Below, one piece after another: positions 9,402 to 16,415 of a stretch of 64,000 nt of DNA (position 1 is the first letter of the stretch; each line of letters begins with the position of its first letter). The translations under genes were made by a program, and so were the position numbers. Location of the stretch: NCBI RefSeq assembly GCF_029277985.1, contig NZ_CP119547.1:62001-126000 (forward strand), written 5' to 3'. The DNA is from Providencia stuartii (lineage in GTDB: Bacteria; Pseudomonadota; Gammaproteobacteria; Enterobacterales; Enterobacteriaceae). Under the pieces are notes generated by a model. It was given only the letters and a program-made list of their open reading frames with translations, was not told the DNA's origin and did not search any database.

Positions 9402-10109
9402 ATGCGGACAAAATTACTCGGGGCGCTGATGGTGTTCGGGATTATTACCGGCACGGCTCATGCGTCATCGAAATTGGAAATCACCGATCCCAGAGCGGCG
9501 AAGATAGAGGACATCGTAGAGCTACCCATCAAAGGGGTTCGAGCCGTCCAAAGTGATGGGCAGATCATGTTCCTCTCTGAAAACGGGCGATTTGTTATTT
9601 CAGGACAAATCTACGACCTGTGGAGCAAGAAGCCCCTCAACACGATGTCCCAAATGAGGGATGTAGCGGAGCGTATCCACTTCAAGAGCATGGGCATGGA
9701 TGTGGACACGCTGAACACCGTTTCGATGGGGCGTGGTGACAAAGAGGTGGTGGTCTTTGTCGATCCTAGATGCGCGGTTTGCCATCAGCTCATGGGTGAT
9801 GCCAAATCGCTGGTGGATGATTACACCTTTAAATTTATCGTGATTCCTGCTCTGGGTGCTGAGTCCAACCGCTTGGCAAAGAACTTGTACTGCGCGAAAG
9901 ACAAAACCCACGCGCTCGATGCGCTGATGAACAACACCTTGGGTTCCCTTCCTTCAAAAGAAACCTGCGACCCCGGCCAATACGATCAAACGCTGCTGAC
10001 AGCTCATTTCATTGGGATTGAGGGCGTTCCGTTCGTGGTTGCTCCGGATGGTCGTGTCAGCAAAGGACGTCCGAAGAACCTGAAATCATGGTTGGAGAGT
10101 GTTGAATGA
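9402..10109 (+). CDS. dsbC: DsbC-like periplasmic disulfide isomerase
   Basis: The 235-residue protein has a signal peptide (residues 1-22, ending AHA), an N-terminal dimerisation-like region and a thioredoxin fold with the active-site motif CAVC near residue 124 (DPRCAVCHQL). It should isomerise or oxidise disulfides in secreted transfer proteins; cysteine-rich TraU and TraN downstream are obvious clients. The stop overlaps the traC start by 4 bases. Confidence 0.9.
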   Translation: MRTKLLGALMVFGIITGTAHASSKLEITDPRAAKIEDIVELPIKGVRAVQSDGQIMFLSENGRFVISGQIYDLWSKKPLNTMSQMRDVAERIHFKSMGMDVDTLNTVSMGRGDKEVVVFVDPRCAVCHQLMGDAKSLVDDYTFKFIVIPALGAESNRLAKNLYCAKDKTHALDALMNNTLGSLPSKETCDPGQYDQTLLTAHFIGIEGVPFVVAPDGRVSKGRPKNLKSWLESVE

Positions 10110-12553
10110 TCGTAACCATCAAAAAGAAACTCGAAGAAACGTTGATCCCGGAGCACTTGCGAGCTGCCGGGATTATTCCTGTCCTGGCCTATGACGAAGA
10201 CGATCATGTCTTCCTTATGGATGACCACAGTGCAGGCTTTGGTTTCATGTGTGAGCCCCTGTGTGGTGCCGATGAAAAAGTTCAGGAGCGAATGAACGGT
10301 TTCCTGAATCAGGAGTTCCCGTCGAAGACTACGCTCCAGTTTGTTCTGTTCCGCTCCCCGGACATCAATCAGGAGATGTACCGGATGATGGGGTTGCGTG
10401 ATGGCTTCCGTCACGAGCTGCTGACATCTGTCATCAAGGAACGGATTAACTTCCTCCAGCACCACACGACAGAACGCATATTTGCCAAGACCAACAAAGG
10501 TATCTACGACAATGGCTTGATCCAAGACCTCAAGCTGTTCGTTACGTGCAAAGTCCCCATCAAGAACAATAACCCGACTGAAAGCGAACTCCAGCAGCTC
10601 GCACAGCTTCGCACGAAGGTCGAATCATCGCTTCAAACCGTTGGTCTGCGTCCCCGCACAATGACGGCGGTGAACTACATCCGGATCATGAGCACCATCC
10701 TGAATTGGGGGCCGGATGCTTCATGGCGACATGACTCTGTGGATTGGGAGATGGATAAGCCCATCTGCGAGCAAATCTTCGATTACGGCACTGATGTGGA
10801 AGTCAGCAAGAACGGCATCAGGCTGGGGGACTACCACGCGAAAGTCATGTCAGCGAAAAAGCTGCCTGACGTTTTCTACTTTGGTGATGCGTTGACCTAT
10901 GCCGGGGATCTCAGCGGCGGCAACTCCAGCATCAAAGAAAACTACATGGTTGTGACCAATGTGTTTTTCCCTGAGGCAGAAAGCACGAAAAACACTCTGG
11001 AGCGCAAACGCCAGTTCACTGTAAACCAAGCCTACGGGCCGATGCTCAAATTCGTGCCGGTGCTGGCGGACAAAAAGGAGAGCTTCGACACTCTCTATGA
11101 GTCCATGAAAGAGGGGGCTAAGCCAGTCAAGATCACCTACTCGGTGGTTTTATTTGCTCCAACCAAAGAACGTGTTGAAGCGGCGGCGATGGCCGCACGA
11201 AACATCTGGCGTGAATCTCGGTTCGAGCTGATGGAGGATAAGTTCGTTGCTCTGCCGATGTTCCTCAACTGCCTGCCATTCTGTACAGACCGGGATGCAG
11301 TGCGAGACCTATTCCGCTACAAGACCATGACAACCGAGCAGGCGGCTGTGGTCCTGCCGGTGTTTGGGGAATGGAAGGGGACCGGGACCTATCATGCAGC
11401 GCTGATTTCCCGCAACGGCCAGCTCATGAGTCTGTCTCTTCACGACAGTAATACCAACAAAAACCTGGTGATCGCAGCCGAATCCGGCTCGGGTAAATCG
11501 TTCCTTACCAACGAACTGATTTTTTCCTACTTGTCCGAGGGTGCTCAGGTCTGGGTTATTGATGCCGGTAAGTCCTACCAGAAGCTGTCGGAAATGCTCA
11601 ATGGCGACTTCGTTCACTTTGAAGAAGGAACGCACGTCTGCCTCAACCCGTTCGAGCTCATACAGAACTACGAGGACGAAGAAGACGCGATTGTCAGCCT
11701 CGTTTGTGCAATGGCGTCGGCCAAAGGCTTGCTGGATGAATGGCAAATCTCTGCGCTGAAACAGGTCCTTTCTCGCCTGTGGGAAGAGAAAGGTAAAGAG
11801 ATGAAGGTTGACGACATCGCTGAGCGCTGTCTGGAAGAAGAAAACGACCAGCGCCTCAAGGATATTGGTCAGCAGCTCTACGCCTTTACGTCGAAAGGTA
11901 GCTACGGGAAATACTTCTCTCGCAAGAACAACGTCAGCTTCCAGAACCAGTTCACTGTACTGGAGCTCGATGAACTGCAAGGGCGTAAGCACTTGCGTCA
12001 GGTTGTACTGCTCCAGCTTATTTACCAGATCCAGCAAGAAGTATTCCTGGGTGAACGTAACCGCAAGAAAGTCGTCATCGTGGATGAGGCCTGGGACCTG
12101 CTCAAAGAGGGCGAGGTCTCGGTCTTCATGGAACATGCCTACCGCAAATTCCGTAAGTACGGTGGCTCCGTTGTCATTGCAACGCAGTCCATCAACGACC
12201 TCTATGAGAACGCAGTGGGCCGCGCCATCGCGGAGAACTCGGCCAGCATGTACTTGCTCGGCCAAACCGAAGAAACCGTGGAATCTGTTAAACGTAGCGG
12301 TCGTCTGACCCTTTCAGAGGGCGGGTTCCACACCCTCAAGACGGTACACACCATCCAGGGCGTGTACTCAGAAATCTTTATCAAATCGAAGAGCGGCATG
12401 GGCGTCGGACGCTTGATAGTGGGCGACTTCCAGAAGCTGCTTTATTCGACCGATCCGGTGGACGTTAACGCCATCGACCAGTTTGTGAAACAAGGCATGA
12501 GCATTCCTGAGGCAATCAAGGCCGTGATGCGAAGCCGTCAGCAGGCTGCATAA
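10106..12553 (+). CDS. traC: TraC, VirB4-like ATPase of pilus assembly
   Basis: The 815-residue cytoplasmic ATPase energises pilus assembly at the base of the T4SS. An N-terminal TraC_F domain is followed by a P-loop (ESGSGKS, about residue 461) and a Walker B motif (VVIVDEAWDLL, about residue 655). Length and motifs are complete for the family. It is coupled to dsbC by a 4-base overlap and followed 14 bases later by the trbI-like gene. Confidence 0.95.
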   Translation: MIVTIKKKLEETLIPEHLRAAGIIPVLAYDEDDHVFLMDDHSAGFGFMCEPLCGADEKVQERMNGFLNQEFPSKTTLQFVLFRSPDINQEMYRMMGLRDGFRHELLTSVIKERINFLQHHTTERIFAKTNKGIYDNGLIQDLKLFVTCKVPIKNNNPTESELQQLAQLRTKVESSLQTVGLRPRTMTAVNYIRIMSTILNWGPDASWRHDSVDWEMDKPICEQIFDYGTDVEVSKNGIRLGDYHAKVMSAKKLPDVFYFGDALTYAGDLSGGNSSIKENYMVVTNVFFPEAESTKNTLERKRQFTVNQAYGPMLKFVPVLADKKESFDTLYESMKEGAKPVKITYSVVLFAPTKERVEAAAMAARNIWRESRFELMEDKFVALPMFLNCLPFCTDRDAVRDLFRYKTMTTEQAAVVLPVFGEWKGTGTYHAALISRNGQLMSLSLHDSNTNKNLVIAAESGSGKSFLTNELIFSYLSEGAQVWVIDAGKSYQKLSEMLNGDFVHFEEGTHVCLNPFELIQNYEDEEDAIVSLVCAMASAKGLLDEWQISALKQVLSRLWEEKGKEMKVDDIAERCLEEENDQRLKDIGQQLYAFTSKGSYGKYFSRKNNVSFQNQFTVLELDELQGRKHLRQVVLLQLIYQIQQEVFLGERNRKKVVIVDEAWDLLKEGEVSVFMEHAYRKFRKYGGSVVIATQSINDLYENAVGRAIAENSASMYLLGQTEETVESVKRSGRLTLSEGGFHTLKTVHTIQGVYSEIFIKSKSGMGVGRLIVGDFQKLLYSTDPVDVNAIDQFVKQGMSIPEAIKAVMRSRQQAA

Positions 12554-12567
12554 CCAGGGAGACAGTA

Positions 12568-12885
12568 ATGGACATTAAATCAATCGCAATCGCCGCCATT
12601 CTCGGTGCCGCTGGTGGCTTCGGCGGTAGCTACTACGTGATGAGCGAACAAACGGCAAGCATCCATCAGCGTTTGAATCAAACCCCGCCAGTGGTCGTGG
12701 TTGACTTCGCTAAAGTGGCGTCGGCGTATCCCGCTGGTGCCTCTCAGGAGGAAGTTGAAAGACTGATGGTCAAGACCAATGACGCAATTTTGAAGTTGAA
12801 AGACGCAGGTTATTTGGTCCTTGACGCAAGTGCTGTCGTCGGTGCTCCAAGTGACGTGTACCTCCCTGATGAGGTGCTGAAATGA
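12568..12885 (+). CDS. TrbI-like small inner-membrane protein
   Basis: The 105-residue protein has one N-terminal membrane helix (residues about 5-25). Its soluble part carries the pattern VVVVDF...LDASAVVGAPSDV, which resembles the F-type TrbI family that acts in pilus extension/retraction. Its position between traC and the TrhF/TraW genes fits that role. Start ATG 12568 has GGGAG upstream; the stop overlaps trhF by 4 bases. Identity is moderate because the family is short and divergent. Confidence 0.6.
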   Translation: MDIKSIAIAAILGAAGGFGGSYYVMSEQTASIHQRLNQTPPVVVVDFAKVASAYPAGASQEEVERLMVKTNDAILKLKDAGYLVLDASAVVGAPSDVYLPDEVLK

Positions 12886-13412
12886 ATTTTCCACTCAAGA
12901 AGTATTTCGTCAAAAAGGAATCCTGGAAGCGCTTCGGGGTTAAGGCCGGTGTGACACTACTGGTTCTTTGGGCTGCTGGTGCGGCCTTTGCCAGCCGCTA
13001 CCGTATTGGCATTGATCCACAACAGGAGAAGTGCCTGCCGGGTTACACCTTCTTCCTCATTGATCTGAACGACCAAACTCTGGAGAGGGGAGCTGTTTAC
13101 GCCTTCCAAGCCAAGAACATGCAGCCTTTCTACAAGGACGGGACTCGCATGGTCAAAATCCTCACCGGTATGCCGGGGGATAAAGTCGAGATCAACGATA
13201 AGTGGAAGATCACCGTCAATGGTGATGTCGTCGGAGAGGGGCTCCAGCTCGCAGGGAAACTACATCTGCCAGAGAGCCACTTTTACGGCAAGACCACGCT
13301 GAAAGAGAATAACTACTGGTTTATGGGCAAAAGCCCATTCAGCTTCGACTCACGTTACTGGGGGACTGTGAAAAATGATCAGATCATTGGCCGCGCATAT
13401 CCCCTGTTCTAA
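12882..13412 (+). CDS. trhF: TrhF, signal-peptidase-like maturation protease
   Basis: This 176-residue S26-family protein has one N-terminal membrane segment (about residues 20-38) and the conserved boxes of conjugative leader peptidases: KCLPG near residue 50, RMVKILTGMPGD near residues 88-99 with the general-base lysine, and a C-terminal GRAYPLF. It probably processes the pilin. A cysteine occupies the place where the classic nucleophile is serine. It overlaps the start of traW by 38 bases. Confidence 0.8.
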   Translation: MNFPLKKYFVKKESWKRFGVKAGVTLLVLWAAGAAFASRYRIGIDPQQEKCLPGYTFFLIDLNDQTLERGAVYAFQAKNMQPFYKDGTRMVKILTGMPGDKVEINDKWKITVNGDVVGEGLQLAGKLHLPESHFYGKTTLKENNYWFMGKSPFSFDSRYWGTVKNDQIIGRAYPLF

Positions 13413-14640
13413 GAGCGTTCTGGTGGCGTTGATATTCTCTGTGGCTGGCGGGGCATACGCTCAAGAGTCTCCGCTCACAGAGCAGGATAAGGCGCTTATT
13501 GAGAAAGGAAAGCAAATTGCCCAAAAGGCCCAGAAGATGGAAATGCCATCTCTGTTGCAAAACCAACACATGGACGAGGCTCAGGCCGAAGCCAAGGCAT
13601 TTTTCAAGCAGCTCCAAACTACTAACCCAACGCTCAAGGAGATGCACCGGAAACAGGCTGAAAAGGGTATCTACTCTGACCATCGGATACTGGTTTTCGC
13701 CTCGTTGTCTCTTGGCGAACAGGGGTTAGATGACGTCCTAACGGCGGTGTCAGGCCAGCCTGATTCTGTAATTGTGTTCCGTGGCATCCCGGAAGGAATG
13801 AACTTGGGGCAGGGAGTTAAAGCTATTCAGGCGCTCGCGGCCAAAAAAGACCCAGTGCCGAACATCATCATCAACCCTACGTTGTTCAAAACGTACAACA
13901 TCACAGCCGTTCCCACGATTGTGATGCTGGAGGATGAGCCGCTGCCTGGCGAACAACCAAACGTCGTCGCCCAGGTCTCCGGGTTGTCCGACCCGGTATG
14001 GTTGGCTCGGGAAGTGGATAACGGAGAAAAAGGCGATCTCGGCGTTAAGGGGCCGGTGGAGAAAATCAGTGAGCCAGACCTTATTGATGTTGCCAAGAAA
14101 CGCCTTGCCAATATCGACTGGGAAGAGAAGAAGAAACAGGCTATAGAGCGCTTCTGGACCAAGCAGAATTTCAATGAGCTGCCCAGAGCGCCAAAATCTC
14201 GAACACGAGAAATTGACCCTAGCGTCATGATCACCAGTGACATCAGCACTCCGGATGGCACTGTGTTCGCTCACGCGGGTGACGTGATCAACCCATTGTG
14301 CGATCCGAAGGAAGTTTGCAAGCCTGGAACGCGGCCATTTACCCAAGCGGTCGTAGTTTTCGACCCGCTGGACAAAAAGCAAATGGAGCTGCTCGCCAAG
14401 AAGCTGCCTGAAATTAAGCAGGAACCTGGCGTACAACGGATTACCTATATCGCCACAGAGTTCGACAAAGACAAAGGCTGGGATTCCTACAAGAGTGTCA
14501 CCGACAACTTTGACGCGCCGGTATATCTGCTGACGCCAGATCTGATTACCCGGTTCGAGCTGGAGCACACACCGAGCGTCATTACTGCCAGAGGCAAGAA
14601 GTTTGTTGTCCGCGAACTTGCTGAGGAGGGCGGTGAATGA
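13375..14640 (+). CDS. traW: TraW-TrbC fusion, periplasmic pilus assembly protein
   Basis: The 421-residue protein has a signal peptide (cleavage near AYAQ, residue 30), an Ala/Gln/Lys helical stretch, a thioredoxin-like TrbC_Ftype domain (about residues 100-200: ILVFASLSL, VPTIVML), and a C-terminal TraW domain. In F, TrbC and TraW are separate proteins; one chain here matches the arrangement in SXT/R391 and IncC elements. The start ATG lies inside trhF. The stop overlaps the EAL gene by 4 bases. Confidence 0.85.
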   Translation: MIRSLAAHIPCSKSVLVALIFSVAGGAYAQESPLTEQDKALIEKGKQIAQKAQKMEMPSLLQNQHMDEAQAEAKAFFKQLQTTNPTLKEMHRKQAEKGIYSDHRILVFASLSLGEQGLDDVLTAVSGQPDSVIVFRGIPEGMNLGQGVKAIQALAAKKDPVPNIIINPTLFKTYNITAVPTIVMLEDEPLPGEQPNVVAQVSGLSDPVWLAREVDNGEKGDLGVKGPVEKISEPDLIDVAKKRLANIDWEEKKKQAIERFWTKQNFNELPRAPKSRTREIDPSVMITSDISTPDGTVFAHAGDVINPLCDPKEVCKPGTRPFTQAVVVFDPLDKKQMELLAKKLPEIKQEPGVQRITYIATEFDKDKGWDSYKSVTDNFDAPVYLLTPDLITRFELEHTPSVITARGKKFVVRELAEEGGE

Positions 14641-15308
14641 TTTTTGCCCCGGCTTTCCAACCAATTAAAGACGTCGGCACAGGTTCGTTTGTCGCTGCTG
14701 AGGTACTGGCTCGTTGGTACGACGAAGGCCGGGTTCTTACACCATCCTCTCTGTCATCACCTCCTTATTGGGGGCTGGTGGATATGGAGATGGCACGGTT
14801 CATTCAGGACAACCTTCATTATTGCTTGGATCTGTACCCAGCTCTTTTTCTGAATGTCTCTGAACATACTTTGCAATCAGACGTCATTTTCAAAGCGTGG
14901 TGGAGGGTTGTCCGCGACATTGCTAAGAATCACTCATCACGGCTTGTCATCGAGATTACCGAGGGCATTCAGGATGCCTCTCTCGCATTGAGATGGGAGG
15001 CTCTTACCGAAATAGGGGTTGAGCTGGCGCTGGATGACTATGGAGACAAAAACTCTTCGCTGGAGCGCCTGAGTCGTTATGACTGGCACTATTGCAAGTT
15101 TGACGCGAGAAGACTGCGGTCGCTTGAAGACTACTCGGCCATCCTCCACTGCCGCCGAAAAGGCATACAGCTCATTGCTGAGCAGGTGGAGAGCTTCCCA
15201 TTGGGGGAGAGCGCCAAATTACTTGGACTGTCATGGCAACAAGGTTTCTATCACGGGAAGCCTGCTGTCATGGAGAAACACTTGAATTACGTAAAGGCCT
15301 TACCATGA
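14637..15308 (+). CDS. EAL-domain c-di-GMP phosphodiesterase-like protein
   Basis: The 223-residue protein is a stand-alone EAL domain. Visible catalytic landmarks are EVLAR near residue 22 (variant of EALLR), LNVSE, EITEG, LDDYG, a lysine in CKFD, EQVE, and QGFYHGKP for the closing QGY..GKP box. With all these residues present it is probably an active c-di-GMP hydrolase. It has no sensor domain and no signal peptide. It lies between traW and traU with 4-base overlaps on both sides, so it is made with the transfer apparatus. Confidence 0.82.
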   Translation: MIFAPAFQPIKDVGTGSFVAAEVLARWYDEGRVLTPSSLSSPPYWGLVDMEMARFIQDNLHYCLDLYPALFLNVSEHTLQSDVIFKAWWRVVRDIAKNHSSRLVIEITEGIQDASLALRWEALTEIGVELALDDYGDKNSSLERLSRYDWHYCKFDARRLRSLEDYSAILHCRRKGIQLIAEQVESFPLGESAKLLGLSWQQGFYHGKPAVMEKHLNYVKALP

Positions 15309-16312
15309 TGCAAAAAATTCTACGGGTCATTGCCGTTAGCGCGGTCTTTTGGGTTCGTTCGGTATCGGCTGACCCTGGGTGCCAGAATGCGGAAGTAATC
15401 GGCGGAAAACTGATTACTGACATCTGCTGGAGCTGTATTTTTCCCATCAAAGTAGCAGGGGTTCCTATAAGTGGTGGAGGCGGATCATTCCCGAGTGAAG
15501 CCGTAAGCAACCCTCTGTGTATGTGCGAGGATAATCTAGGGGTCCCTCGGCCTGGAGTCACCACTTCTATGTGGGAGCCAGCACGGCTTGTTGAATTTCA
15601 GAGAGTGCCTGGCTGCTCATCTGTCTTGAATGGTGTCAGGTTCCCGTTTGATAGGACTAACCAAGGGCATCATGGCATGGGAGACATGGATGGTGGTGAT
15701 GGTTCTTTTATGCACTATCACTACTATGCGTTTCCTCTGTTGGTGATGCTCGATTTATTTATTAAGCAGACCTGTAATGCTGATGGGTATATGGATCTCG
15801 ACATCATGTACATGTCGGAGCTCGACCCGACCTGGAACAATGATGAGCTCGCTTTTTTTACCAATCCAGAGGCGGCGGCAGTAGCAAACCCAATTGCGGC
15901 GGCTGCGTGTACTGCTGATGCTGTCTCATCAACCGCTGGAAAACCTTTAAAACAGCTTTTCTGGTGTGCTGGTTCATGGGGCACCCTGTATCCATTTAGT
16001 GGCAACCAGAATGGTGGAAAAGGTGTTATCCGCGATAGCAGTCTTCTTAGCACAAGGGTTCTGGCTGCTTTGCATCGCCGGGGGTTAGCGTGGAAGACAA
16101 TGGGTTCTGAGGCTATGTGTAGAGGTGTTATTAGCCCAACACTACCCAAAACGCAGTACAAATTCACGCTATTGCATCCGGTTCCAGAGACAAACTCATC
16201 TCACGTAATTGGCGAATCCACTCTTACGTGGGGTCTGGCGCGAACTATACCGGCAATTGGGCAAGACCCTATTTACACCATCTGGCGATGGAATGATTGC
16301 TGTAACAATTGA
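15305..16312 (+). CDS. traU: TraU, periplasmic mating-pair protein
   Basis: The 335-residue protein has a signal peptide (about residues 1-22, ending SVSA) and many cysteines in the mature part (CWSC, CMC, CCN at the end), as in F TraU, which is needed for DNA transfer. The start ATG 15305 overlaps the EAL stop; an upstream in-frame ATG at 15233 lies well inside that gene and is not needed. The cysteines make it a likely DsbC client. Confidence 0.92.
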   Translation: MMQKILRVIAVSAVFWVRSVSADPGCQNAEVIGGKLITDICWSCIFPIKVAGVPISGGGGSFPSEAVSNPLCMCEDNLGVPRPGVTTSMWEPARLVEFQRVPGCSSVLNGVRFPFDRTNQGHHGMGDMDGGDGSFMHYHYYAFPLLVMLDLFIKQTCNADGYMDLDIMYMSELDPTWNNDELAFFTNPEAAAVANPIAAAACTADAVSSTAGKPLKQLFWCAGSWGTLYPFSGNQNGGKGVIRDSSLLSTRVLAALHRRGLAWKTMGSEAMCRGVISPTLPKTQYKFTLLHPVPETNSSHVIGESTLTWGLARTIPAIGQDPIYTIWRWNDCCNN

Positions 16313-16350
16313 GCAGACCCTAACGAATTTGCACGGGCATTTTAGATTAT

Positions 16351-16384
16351 GCCCCAAAAGGGCCACTACACGTACAGGTGGCCC
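16351..16384 (+). promoter_or_regulatory. AcaCD-like box overlapping a hairpin before traN
   Basis: GCCCCAAAAGGGCCACTACA fits the repeated box; TAGCAT at 16398, 38 nt after GGGC, is a possible -10. The same bases form a hairpin GGGCCAC/GTGGCCC (16360-16384) followed by TTGTCTT, which could end the traU transcript. The two readings overlap. Confidence 0.5.
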
Positions 16385-16415
16385 TTGTCTTCTCAGATAG
16401 CATGGGAAGGTTGAA

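Noticed and set aside
11309..12265. A 318-codon minus-strand frame
   Set aside because: It is antisense to the TraC ATPase core with its Walker motifs; a shadow frame.
13750..14664. A 304-codon minus-strand frame
   Set aside because: It is antisense to traW; the traW product is a complete TrbC/TraW protein.
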